NCBI RefSeq assembly: GCF_002224285.1
Contig: NZ_CP022436.1
Location: 2,542,001-2,606,000, forward strand
From: Arthrobacter sp. YN
GTDB taxonomy: Bacteria > Actinomycetota > Actinomycetes > Actinomycetales > Micrococcaceae
DNA length: 64,000 bases
Direction: 5' to 3'
The notes below the pieces were generated by a model. It was given only the letters and a program-made list of their open reading frames with translations, was not told where the DNA came from and did not search any database. The first letter of the stretch is position 1. The number at the start of each line of letters is the position of its first letter. Position numbers and translations under genes: made by a program. Positions 35,207 through 43,532 of this stretch are shown piece after piece.

Positions 35207-36877
35207 ATGACACAACCCCGATTCAGGGCTGCCCGGATGACGGCGGCGAGCCTTGCAATAGGCGCTATGCTGCTCACCGGCTGCACAGCCAACGTTGCGA
35301 AGACCAACACCTCAGAGGCCGGTGCGAACGCCGGCGCGTTCCTCACCATCCCGCGTGAGGACATGGGCACGTTCGTGCAGAACTTCAACCCCTTTGCCCC
35401 CACGGTGAACCCCATGGTTCAGCAATCCATTTACGAATCCCTCCTCATCTTCAACCCGGCCAAGGGTGACACGGTGCCGTGGCTCGCCACCGAGTGGAAG
35501 GCAGCCGAGGATGGCAAGTCCGTCACGTTCACCCTCCGCGATGGTGTGAAATGGTCCGACGGGCAGCCTTTCGTGGCAGACGATGTTGCCTATACGTTCG
35601 AACTTCAGAAGAAGATCAAGGGCGGCTTCGAGTACTTGGACACCGTCACCGCCGAGGGCAACAAGGTCACCTTCAACTTCAACAAGCCGTGGTCGCCGGC
35701 CCTTTACGACGTCGGCCAAATCACCATCCTGCCCAAGCACATCTGGTCCGCTCTGCCGGACCCGGAAAAGGATGCCAACGCCAAGCCCGTGGGCACCGGA
35801 CCATATACCGAGGTAGACAGTTTCCAGGCCCAGTCCTTCGTGCTGAAGAAGAACCCCAATTATTGGCAGCCGGAAAAGCAGAAGATCGCCGGTATCAAGA
35901 TGCTCGCTTTCGCAGGAAACGACGGCGCCAACCTCGCCGCAGCGAACGGCGACGTGGACTGGGCTCCCCAGTACATCCCCAACATCGAAAAGACCTTTGT
36001 CTCCAAGGACAAGGAACACCGTCAGTACTGGTTCCCGGCTACGGGTGCCATGATCAACTGGCAGCTCAACACCACCAAAGCGCCGTTCAACGATGTTGAT
36101 GTCCGCAAAGCACTGAGCATGGCAGTTGACCGCGAGCAAGTCACTAAAATCGGCATGAGCGGTTACGCCAAGCCGGCCGACTGCACCGGGCTGTCCGGCA
36201 ACTACGAGACCTGGAAGAACACCCAGGTCAAAGACAACTGCACCTGGACCAACCACGATGTCCAGAAGGCCAACGAGCTGCTGGACAAAGCGGGCTATGC
36301 CAAGGGAGCTGATGGGAAGCGCACGCTGAAGGACGGCAAGCCCTTCGAATTCAAGATCTCCGTGGGTGCCACTTCTTCCGACTGGCTGTCCGTGGCCAAC
36401 GTCATCTCGCAGAACCTGGCCGAGGTCGGCGTCACCACCAAAGTGGAGTCCCCGGACTGGGCCGCTGTGGTTGCCGGCTATGAGACCGGCGACTTCGACT
36501 CCGGCATTGTCTGGAGTGCCAACGACCCCAGCCCGTACAAGTACTTCAACACCTCCATGGGCACAGGCACCGTGAAGCCCGTCGGCACCAAGACGTTCGA
36601 CAATTACCACCGGTTCGGCGACACCACGGCGGATGCCTTGCTGGCCGACTTCGCAGCGGAGGCCGATCTGTCCAAGCAGAAGGACATCGCCAACAAACTG
36701 CAGGAAGAATACAACGACGTCGCACCGCTGGTGCCACTGTTCTCCGGCCCTGAATGGGGTGCCTTCAACGACACCCGCTTCACAGGCTGGCCCACCGAGG
36801 CCAACCCTTATGCCACTCTCTCGGTCCGGTCGCCTACCACGGTGCTGGTTCTGACCACGCTGGAACCGCGCAAGTAG
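35207..36877 (+). CDS. Peptide-type (SBP_bac_5) ABC substrate-binding lipoprotein, probable oligosaccharide binder
   Basis: The 556-residue product is an exported lipoprotein (signal peptide with AIGAMLLTGC lipobox, Cys at residue 27) of the DppA/OppA family: QSIYESLLIFNP, WKAAEDGKSVTFTLRDGVKWSDG (split core: FTLRDGVKWSDGQPF) and IGPY-like VGTGPYTEV. This family mostly binds peptides, but some members bind oligosaccharides. Being encoded in one unit with a GH32 enzyme and a LacI regulator makes a fructan-type oligosaccharide the best guess. ATG 35207 is preferred over an in-frame ATG 33 bases earlier because it begins the signal peptide and follows GGAAAGAG. Confidence 0.88.
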   Translation: MTQPRFRAARMTAASLAIGAMLLTGCTANVAKTNTSEAGANAGAFLTIPREDMGTFVQNFNPFAPTVNPMVQQSIYESLLIFNPAKGDTVPWLATEWKAAEDGKSVTFTLRDGVKWSDGQPFVADDVAYTFELQKKIKGGFEYLDTVTAEGNKVTFNFNKPWSPALYDVGQITILPKHIWSALPDPEKDANAKPVGTGPYTEVDSFQAQSFVLKKNPNYWQPEKQKIAGIKMLAFAGNDGANLAAANGDVDWAPQYIPNIEKTFVSKDKEHRQYWFPATGAMINWQLNTTKAPFNDVDVRKALSMAVDREQVTKIGMSGYAKPADCTGLSGNYETWKNTQVKDNCTWTNHDVQKANELLDKAGYAKGADGKRTLKDGKPFEFKISVGATSSDWLSVANVISQNLAEVGVTTKVESPDWAAVVAGYETGDFDSGIVWSANDPSPYKYFNTSMGTGTVKPVGTKTFDNYHRFGDTTADALLADFAAEADLSKQKDIANKLQEEYNDVAPLVPLFSGPEWGAFNDTRFTGWPTEANPYATLSVRSPTTVLVLTTLEPRK

Positions 36878-37003
36878 CGTTTCCTCAGTATGAGGCCCAG
36901 TCGGGCCTCACAGCGCACGCCCGGCGGTTCGACGCCGTTGACCCGGCCGACTCCGCCGGGCGTGCCTCCCATACTTTCCGCACTTCCCGAATGGAGGGAA
37001 ACC

Positions 37004-37981
37004 GTGCGCTTCATCCTGCGCCGCCTGGGTTTCTACCTGATCGCCTTCTGGGCGTCCATCACCCTGAATTTCCTGCTTCCGCGCTTCATGCCCGGGGACC
37101 CCGTCTCCCGCATGTTTGCCCGCTCCCAAGATCGAATGCAGCCGGAACAGATCGAGGCCCTGCGCAAGCTGCTGGGTGTTGACGACCGGCCCCTCTGGGC
37201 GCAATACATCGACTACATGCACAACATCTTCACCGGGCAGATGGGAGTTTCCATCTCCCGTTTCCCCACCCCGGTCACCGAGGTCATTTCGTCCCAAATC
37301 GGTTGGACACTCCTGCTGGGCGGTACCGCCCTGGTCATTGCCGCCGTCGTGGGAAACCTGCTGGGCATCCTGGCCGCCTGGCGGCGCGGCGGAGCGATCG
37401 ACTCCGCGCTTCCGCCGGTGCTGGTGTTCATCGGCTCGTTCCCGTACTTCTGGCTCGCCATGGGCGCGCTCTACCTGTTTGGCGTGGTGTTGGGCTGGTT
37501 CCCGATCCGCCATGCGTTCACTGACGGTTTGGAGCCGGCGTTTACCTGGGAGTTCATCGGCGACGTCGGTGCCCACCTTGTGCTGCCGGCGCTGACGATT
37601 GTGCTGGTGTCCATCGGCGGCTGGATGCTCGGCATGCGGAACACGATGATCGCTACCAATTCCGAGGACTACATCACCATGGCCGAAGCCAAGGGACTCC
37701 GTCCGGGCCGCATCATGCTTCGCTACGCAGCACGCAATGCCATGCTCCCATCGGTGACCAGCTTCGGCATGGGACTGGGATTCGTGGTGGGCGGCGCCTT
37801 GCTCACAGAGGTTGTGTTCGCCTATCCCGGCGTCGGCTACCAGCTCCTGAATGCTGTCCAAGGCCTCGACTATCCGCTCATGCAGGGCCTGTTCCTGACC
37901 ATCACCGCCGCTGTTCTGCTTGCCAACTTCCTGGTGGACATCCTCTACGTCCGCCTCGACCCGCGCGTGCGCAGCAATTAG
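37004..37981 (+). CDS. ABC transporter permease (DppB type)
   Basis: First permease of the peptide-type importer. The 325-residue product has an N-terminal segment RRLGFYLIAFWASITLNFLL (hydrophobic), the family FMPGDPVSRMF motif, and the EAA-type loop with AEAKGLRPGRIMLRYAARNAMLP (core AKGLRPGRIM). Six membrane segments are visible. The start is the GTG at 37004, with GGAGGG six to eleven bases upstream. An upstream in-frame ATG would add a non-conserved Pro/Thr-rich leader and is rejected. The gap to the next permease is 11 bases. Confidence 0.9.
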   Translation: MRFILRRLGFYLIAFWASITLNFLLPRFMPGDPVSRMFARSQDRMQPEQIEALRKLLGVDDRPLWAQYIDYMHNIFTGQMGVSISRFPTPVTEVISSQIGWTLLLGGTALVIAAVVGNLLGILAAWRRGGAIDSALPPVLVFIGSFPYFWLAMGALYLFGVVLGWFPIRHAFTDGLEPAFTWEFIGDVGAHLVLPALTIVLVSIGGWMLGMRNTMIATNSEDYITMAEAKGLRPGRIMLRYAARNAMLPSVTSFGMGLGFVVGGALLTEVVFAYPGVGYQLLNAVQGLDYPLMQGLFLTITAAVLLANFLVDILYVRLDPRVRSN

Positions 37982-37992
37982 AGGGATCGATC

Positions 37993-38928
37993 ATGACAAC
38001 CGCACTTCTTAAGCAGCCAACTCCAACGCCGGTCCGCAAGCCGAACCGCAGTTTCGTCCACGGCCTGATCACCAACAAGAAAGCGCTGACGGGCATGGCC
38101 GTGATGATCATCTTCATCGCCCTGGCCCTCCTGGCACCAATCCTGTTTCCCGGCGACCCGTCGCGGATCACGGCCATGGCCTCACTGGAACCATCAGCCG
38201 AGCACTGGCTGGGAACCACGGCCAAGGGACAGGACGTCCTCGCGCTGACCGTCCATGGTTCCCGGAGCTCGCTGTTCGTGGGACTGACTGTGGGCTTGGC
38301 GTCCACGTTCATCGGCATCCTTGTGGGCCTTGCCTCGGCGTACTTCGGCAAATTCATTGACGAAGCATTGTCCTTGGTCACCAATGTCTTCCTGCTCCTG
38401 CCCGGCCTGCCGCTGTTGGTCATCCTGGCCGCGTTCCTTCCGCCGGGACTGGGGACCGTGATTCTGGTCCTCGTGGTGACCGGATGGGCCGGCTCTGCCC
38501 GTGTACTGCGATCGCAGGCATTGTCCATCCGCTCCAAGGACTTTGTGGCTGCTGCCGTGGTGTCCGGCGAACGGGCCGGCCGGATCATGTTCCGCGAGAT
38601 CCTGCCCAACATGGCCTCAATCGTCATGGGCACCCTGCTGGCTTGCGTCATCTACGGCATCGGCGCCCAAGCGGGCCTGGAGTTCCTGGGCCTGGGCGAT
38701 GTCAGCACGGTCTCCTGGGGCAACAACCTCTTCTGGGCCGGCAACGAAGGGGCCCTGCTCACCGGAAGCTGGTGGGTTTTTGTCCCCTCAGGTGTGTGCA
38801 TCGCGCTGGTCGCTTTTGCCCTTGCCCTCATCAACTACGCCGTGGACGAGGTCACCAATCCGCGGCTTCGGAAGATCAAAACACCTAAATCAACACCCGC
38901 TAACACCGAAAGGAGCGCCGCCAAATGA
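37993..38928 (+). CDS. ABC transporter permease (DppC type)
   Basis: Second permease of the importer. The 311-residue product has the family pattern: N-terminal hydrophobic segment (ALTGMAVMIIFIALALLAPI), the LGTTAKGQDVLAL motif (DppC LGTDxxGRD equivalent), six membrane segments, and the EAA loop with VSGERAGRIMFREILPNM. The final AKR-like charged tail is cytoplasmic. It overlaps the first ATPase gene by four bases (ATGA), consistent with coupled translation in the cluster. Confidence 0.9.
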   Translation: MTTALLKQPTPTPVRKPNRSFVHGLITNKKALTGMAVMIIFIALALLAPILFPGDPSRITAMASLEPSAEHWLGTTAKGQDVLALTVHGSRSSLFVGLTVGLASTFIGILVGLASAYFGKFIDEALSLVTNVFLLLPGLPLLVILAAFLPPGLGTVILVLVVTGWAGSARVLRSQALSIRSKDFVAAAVVSGERAGRIMFREILPNMASIVMGTLLACVIYGIGAQAGLEFLGLGDVSTVSWGNNLFWAGNEGALLTGSWWVFVPSGVCIALVAFALALINYAVDEVTNPRLRKIKTPKSTPANTERSAAK

Positions 38929-39887
38929 CCATCTCCCAAGTTTCTTTCGGCTCCCACCAACCGGTCCTTGACGTCAAGAACCTCACCGTCAAGTACATCG
39001 GTGACACCCGCTCCACCACCGCCGTCGACCGCGTCTCCTTCAGCATCGGCACCGGTGAGGTGTTCGGCCTTGCGGGGGAGTCCGGTTGTGGGAAGTCCAC
39101 CATTGCCAACTCCATCATGAGACTCCTGAAGGATCCGGCAAAGATCGCAGGCGGAAGCATTTCCTTTGGTGGCAAGGATGTCCTGGCCATGAGCCCGGAA
39201 GAGTTGCGGCGCTTCCGCTGGCAGGACGTGGCAATGGTGTTTCAATCAGCCATGAACTCGCTCAACCCGGTGTTGACCATCGGCGAACAGATCGTGGACA
39301 TCTTCACCACCCACGCCGGTTACTCCCGTAAAGAGTCGATGCGGCGTGCCGGTGAGCTGCTGGAACTGGTGAGGATCGATCCCGCACGGCTGAAGTCCTA
39401 TCCGCACCAGCTCTCCGGCGGTATGCGTCAACGTGCCGTTATTGCCATGGCCGTTGCGCTCAAACCGTCGCTGTTGATCCTCGACGAACCCACCACCGCG
39501 CTGGACGTGGTGGTGCAGCAGGAAATCATGGCTCAAATCAAGGAGCTTCAGCGCGAACTCGGCTTCTCCGTCCTTTTCATCACGCACGACATGTCCCTCA
39601 TGGTGGAACTCTCGCACCGCATGGCCGTGATGTACGGAGGCCGAATCGTGGAAACCGCCAAAGCCCAGGACGTCTATGCCACCCCCCGCCATCCGTACAC
39701 CCAGGCGCTGATGGGCGCATTCCCGCCGCTCACCGGTCCACGCGTTCCGCTGACGGGATTGCCCGACGGCGTGAAGTTCCGGAACATTCCGGACCTCGCC
39801 GAGGTGGCACCCGGCCATTTTGTGGCTCCGTTTGGTGGCGACGCCCCGGTGATTGATTCAGCAAACCTGGAAGGAGCCGCACGATGA
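38925..39887 (+). CDS. ABC transporter ATP-binding protein (DppD type)
   Basis: The 320-residue product shows Walker A GESGCGKST, signature LSGGMRQR, Walker B LLILDEPTTALD and the switch His in ITHDMSLM. The C-terminal oligopeptide/dipeptide extension (RHPYTQALMGAFPPLTGPR) is present, which places it in the DppD/OppD group. It overlaps both neighbours by four bases (ATGA at each end). It lacks the usual Cys-rich 4Fe-4S-like tail of some DppD proteins, but the family assignment is clear. Confidence 0.92.
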   Translation: MTISQVSFGSHQPVLDVKNLTVKYIGDTRSTTAVDRVSFSIGTGEVFGLAGESGCGKSTIANSIMRLLKDPAKIAGGSISFGGKDVLAMSPEELRRFRWQDVAMVFQSAMNSLNPVLTIGEQIVDIFTTHAGYSRKESMRRAGELLELVRIDPARLKSYPHQLSGGMRQRAVIAMAVALKPSLLILDEPTTALDVVVQQEIMAQIKELQRELGFSVLFITHDMSLMVELSHRMAVMYGGRIVETAKAQDVYATPRHPYTQALMGAFPPLTGPRVPLTGLPDGVKFRNIPDLAEVAPGHFVAPFGGDAPVIDSANLEGAAR

Positions 39888-40978
39888 GCCACTCCCTGAT
39901 GACCTCAGCCGCCGTGTCCACTACCGGCACCCCTGCCCTTGAGATTCGAGGCTTGGGAAAGACCTTCCCAATTGGCGGCTTGTTCTCCCGCGATTCTGTG
40001 CGAGCGCTGCATGGGGTCGATCTGACCATTGGCCAAGGCGAAATCGTGGCTCTCGTGGGGGAGTCCGGTTCCGGCAAGAGCACGTTGGCCCGCTGTGTCG
40101 CCCGGCTCGAAAAGCCGAGCGTCGGGGAGATTCTCATTGACGGCGTCGATGTCCTGAAGCGGGATCGATTCCAGGCGTCACGGGCGTTTCGGTCCCAGCT
40201 GCAGATGGTGTTCCAGGATCCTTTCGGCTCCCTGAACCCGGCCCACAGGATCGAGCATTTCCTGCGGCGCTCCCTTGCGATCCACGGAAAGAACGGTGTT
40301 TCCGAGGAGGAGACCCAGCGGCGGCTCGAGGAGCTCATGACCACTGTTGGCCTGGACGCGGACATGCTGAACTCGTATCCGCACGAGCTCTCCGGCGGTC
40401 AGCGCCAACGCGTTGCGATAGCCCGGGCCCTCGCCGTTGAACCGCAGGTCATCCTGGCCGACGAGCCTACCTCCATGCTGGACGTTTCCGTCCGGATCGG
40501 CGTGCTCAACCTGATGCGCAAGCTCCGCGACGAGCAAAACATCTCCATGCTGTACATCACCCACGACCTCGCGTCCGCCCGGTACCTGGCGGACCGTACA
40601 GCGGTCATGTTCGCCGGTGAACTGGTGGAGGAAGGCGAGTCCCTGGACTTGTTGGCCAACCCAGCGCATCCGTACACGCAACTCCTGGTGTCGGCTGTCC
40701 CTGATCCCGCCCGGGCCGGCTCTTACGATCCCGTCCGCAGGGCTGAATTGCGGCAGGCAGTCATGGCCTCGACGCACTGCGCCTTCGACGGCGACCCGGA
40801 CCAGGCCTGTTCGGCTGAAGAACCCGTCCGCCATCAGGTGGGAGACCCCGAAAACCGTCACTGGGTCCGCTGCCACCTGTACCGCCCATGGGCCGCTGCC
40901 GGCGGCCATGCGCTGGCGAGTGAACCACTCCAACCCGGCCACCCGGCGTCGAACGCTCAAGAAGAGGCTTCCGCATGA
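39884..40978 (+). CDS. ABC transporter ATP-binding protein (DppF type)
   Basis: The 364-residue product is the second ATPase of the importer: Walker A GESGSGKST, signature LSGGQRQR, Walker B VILADEPTSMLD, switch His in ITHDLASA, and the C-terminal PYTQLLVSAVPDP extension. The last about 60 residues include CAFDGDPDQAC and RCHLY, the cysteine-containing tail common in this group. It overlaps the upstream ATPase and the downstream GH32 gene by four bases each, so transporter and hydrolase are translationally coupled. Confidence 0.92.
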   Translation: MSHSLMTSAAVSTTGTPALEIRGLGKTFPIGGLFSRDSVRALHGVDLTIGQGEIVALVGESGSGKSTLARCVARLEKPSVGEILIDGVDVLKRDRFQASRAFRSQLQMVFQDPFGSLNPAHRIEHFLRRSLAIHGKNGVSEEETQRRLEELMTTVGLDADMLNSYPHELSGGQRQRVAIARALAVEPQVILADEPTSMLDVSVRIGVLNLMRKLRDEQNISMLYITHDLASARYLADRTAVMFAGELVEEGESLDLLANPAHPYTQLLVSAVPDPARAGSYDPVRRAELRQAVMASTHCAFDGDPDQACSAEEPVRHQVGDPENRHWVRCHLYRPWAAAGGHALASEPLQPGHPASNAQEEASA

Positions 40979-42525
40979 CTGAACTGACCCATCCGCTCGC
41001 CACCGTTCCGCAGGATGAATTGGTGGCCCGCGCCGAAGCCGATCCCCTGAGGCCGCGCTTCCATTTTGTCTCCCCGGCCGGTTGGCTGAACGACCCCAAC
41101 GGTGTCAGTCACTGGAACGGCACCTACCACCTCTTCTATCAGTACAACCCTGAGGGAGCTTTCCACCACCGCATCCAGTGGGGTCATGCCACCAGCACGG
41201 ATCTGGTCACCTGGATTGACCAGCCTGTTGCTTTGGAACCGTCCGAGGGGCCGGACGCCGAGGGGTGCTGGTCCGGGGTCTTGGTGAACGACGGCGGCAC
41301 GCCCACCTTGGTGTACTCGGGACGGGCAGAGGGCAAGGAGCTGCCATGCGTTGCTGTGGGAACCCCTGACCTGCTGAGCTGGACCAAGGATCCCGGGAAC
41401 CCTGTTATTGGCGCCCCACCGGCCGGCGTTGACATCACGGCGTACCGCGATCACTGTGTGTGGCGTGAAGGCAGCAAGTGGCGCCAACTGGTGGGTTCAG
41501 GGATTCGACACCTCGGCGGCACGGCGTTCCTCTATGAGTCTCCGGACCTGCGGTCGTGGGACTATCTGGGCCCACTGTTTATCGGGGATGCCTCGCAGGG
41601 TGATCCTGCGGACACTGATTGGACCGGGACGATGTGGGAATGCGTTGACCTGTTCCGGGCCGGACAGGGATCGTTGGGGTCTGCGCCCGCTGACGGCTCG
41701 CCGGATGTGCTGGTCTTCTCTGCATGGGACGACGGCGAAACCCGCCACCCGCTGTATTGGACCGGCCGTTACGCCGGCGATACCTTCGAGCCGGATGCGC
41801 TGCACCGATTGGACTACGGAGGCCGCTTCTTCTACGCACCGCAATCGTTCCACGACGAGTCAAACCGCCGTGTCATGTTCGGCTGGATGCAGGAAGGACG
41901 AAGCGATGCCGCCATGGTGGAAGCCGGCTGGTCGGGCGTCATGAGCCTGCCGCGCGTCACCACCTTGGCGAAGGACGGAACCCTGGAGTTCGCACCGGTT
42001 CCAGAAGTGGAGAAGTTGCGCAGAAGCCACGTCAGCGTCCCCGGCCACGTGATGGTGGGTGCGGGTACCTCCGTGGAGACCGGTGTGTCCGGCAACCAGC
42101 TGGACCTTGAGCTGGACGTGCAACTTGCCCCCGGCGCGGAGGTTCGGCTCGGAGTGCTGACGTCCTCGGACGGTGCCGAGGAGACGGTGATTGTGCTGAG
42201 CCGGGCCGCCGACGGAGGCCTTACCGGCACCCTTCGCCTGGACCGTAGCCGTTCCAGCCTCGACCCCGCCGTCGATGGTGACGACAAGTCCGGGCCCCTG
42301 CCGATGACGGACGGGCGGGTCCGCCTGCGCGTCCTGGTGGACCGGTCCGCCGTCGAAATTTTCGCCAACGGCAAGCCGCTCACGGCCCGTGTCTACCCGA
42401 CCCTGGACGGCGGACGCGTGACGCTGGCAGCCACAGAAGGTTCGGCGCGGCTCCTCTCCTTCGACGCCTGGACGATGGCCGGGATCTTTGACAGCATCCG
42501 CACCCTCGTCCCGGAAGGACTGTGA
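40975..42525 (+). CDS. Glycoside hydrolase family 32 fructosidase, intracellular
   Basis: The 516-residue product hydrolyses beta-fructosidic bonds (sucrose, fructo-oligosaccharides or levan fragments). The N-terminal five-bladed propeller carries the nucleophile motif WLNDPNG (D40), the transition-state motif as YRDH (about residue 158) and the acid/base E222 in MWECVDLF. A beta-sandwich domain (about 355-510) follows. No signal peptide is visible, so the substrate must first be imported, consistent with the coupled ABC transporter. The start overlaps the ATPase stop (ATGA). Exact substrate is not determined by sequence. Confidence 0.93.
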   Translation: MTELTHPLATVPQDELVARAEADPLRPRFHFVSPAGWLNDPNGVSHWNGTYHLFYQYNPEGAFHHRIQWGHATSTDLVTWIDQPVALEPSEGPDAEGCWSGVLVNDGGTPTLVYSGRAEGKELPCVAVGTPDLLSWTKDPGNPVIGAPPAGVDITAYRDHCVWREGSKWRQLVGSGIRHLGGTAFLYESPDLRSWDYLGPLFIGDASQGDPADTDWTGTMWECVDLFRAGQGSLGSAPADGSPDVLVFSAWDDGETRHPLYWTGRYAGDTFEPDALHRLDYGGRFFYAPQSFHDESNRRVMFGWMQEGRSDAAMVEAGWSGVMSLPRVTTLAKDGTLEFAPVPEVEKLRRSHVSVPGHVMVGAGTSVETGVSGNQLDLELDVQLAPGAEVRLGVLTSSDGAEETVIVLSRAADGGLTGTLRLDRSRSSLDPAVDGDDKSGPLPMTDGRVRLRVLVDRSAVEIFANGKPLTARVYPTLDGGRVTLAATEGSARLLSFDAWTMAGIFDSIRTLVPEGL

Positions 42526-42551
42526 CCATCCGGAAAATCAAGGGAATATTT

Positions 42552-42567
42552 ACTGAGAGCACTCAGT
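42552..42567. promoter_or_regulatory. Palindromic operator-like sequence before the SDR gene
   Basis: ACTGAGAGCACTCAGT has perfect 6-base arms around AGCA. A wider pair, TTACTGA (42550-42556) and TCAGTAA (42579-42585), surrounds it. Such ACTGAG/CTCAGT palindromes are typical of TetR-family operators, though no TetR gene is present in the window. It differs from the LacI operators at 33.9 kb, so the SDR gene is probably regulated separately. Confidence 0.5.
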
Positions 42568-42647
42568 TGTGAGTGAAGTCAGTAAGCGGGATCCCATCAC
42601 GGAACAGCATTCCGCCGCAGTCCGCCCAGCAGGAAGAAGCCCCAACC

Positions 42648-43376
42648 ATGCCCTCACTGAATACGTCCGTCTTGAATGATGCAGTTGTCCTCGTCACTGG
42701 CGCCAACGGCGGCATCGGAACCCACTTCGTCCATGAAGCACTGGCCCGCGGCGCCCGCAAGGTCTACGCCACGGCCCGGAACCCGCGCACCTGGGACGAT
42801 GACCGCATTGTCCCGCTCACCTTGGACGTCACGGACCCGGCATCCATTCAGGCAGCAGTTGAGGCCGCACAGGACACGACAGTGCTCATCAACAACGCCG
42901 GTGCCAGCACGCCAACGCCTGGCATCCTCAGCCACACGGATGAGGAGATCCGGCACAACGTGGAGACCAACTTTCTGGGGCCGCTCTTCCTGGCCAGGGC
43001 TTTCGCGCCGGTCTTGTCCGCCAAGGAGGAGGCGGTGCTCATTGATATCCACTCCGCCCTGAGCTGGTACGCGGTGGCAGGGATCTACAGCGCCACCAAA
43101 GCGGCCCTGTGGTCAGCCACGAACTCCCTTCGCCTTGAACTCGCCGCCGAGAACGTGCACGTCGTAGGTGTCCATGTTGGCTACGTCGACACCCCCATGG
43201 CCGCCAACGCCACCGAGCCGAAGACGGCCCCCGCGGACTTGGTGGCAACCGTCTTCGACGCCGTCCAAGCCGGTGAGTACGAAGTCCTCGCGGATGAGAC
43301 CTCCGTGAACCTCAAGGCCGGACTCAGTGCACCCGTGGAAGCCGTCTACCCACAGCTGAAGACCGTCAACGCCTGA
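42648..43376 (+). CDS. Short-chain dehydrogenase/reductase
   Basis: The 242-residue product is a classical SDR: cofactor motif VTGANGGIG, LINNAG, catalytic Ser in HSALSWY, and the YSATK motif with catalytic Tyr and Lys. The replacement of the usual early basic residue pattern by ARNPRTWDDDR suggests NADP preference (inference). AGGAAGAAG lies 9-17 bases before ATG 42648. It has its own palindromic operator upstream and a strong terminator four bases downstream, so it is a single-gene unit. Substrate unknown. Confidence 0.9.
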   Translation: MPSLNTSVLNDAVVLVTGANGGIGTHFVHEALARGARKVYATARNPRTWDDDRIVPLTLDVTDPASIQAAVEAAQDTTVLINNAGASTPTPGILSHTDEEIRHNVETNFLGPLFLARAFAPVLSAKEEAVLIDIHSALSWYAVAGIYSATKAALWSATNSLRLELAAENVHVVGVHVGYVDTPMAANATEPKTAPADLVATVFDAVQAGEYEVLADETSVNLKAGLSAPVEAVYPQLKTVNA

Positions 43377-43380
43377 AGCC

Positions 43381-43415
43381 AAAGGCAGGGCCACCGCTGA
43401 GGTGGCCCTGCCTTT
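43381..43415 (+). terminator. Intrinsic terminator after the SDR gene
   Basis: AAAGGCAGGGCCACC and GGTGGCCCTGCCTTT are perfect 15-base arms around the loop GCTGA. The stem starts four bases after the SDR stop. It ends in TTT without a longer T-run and, being symmetrical with A's on the other side, may also serve the minus-strand MatC gene, which stops at 43533. Confidence 0.85.
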
Positions 43416-43532
43416 GGTGCGTATGGTGCCGGTCCCTGCGCCCGAGGTTCGGGCTTCCTGTTGCGATGGTGTGCAGGTCCGGTTCCCTACGCTTGCCGAA
43501 CCTGTTCTCCGGCGGTCGGTGGGGCCCGGGAC

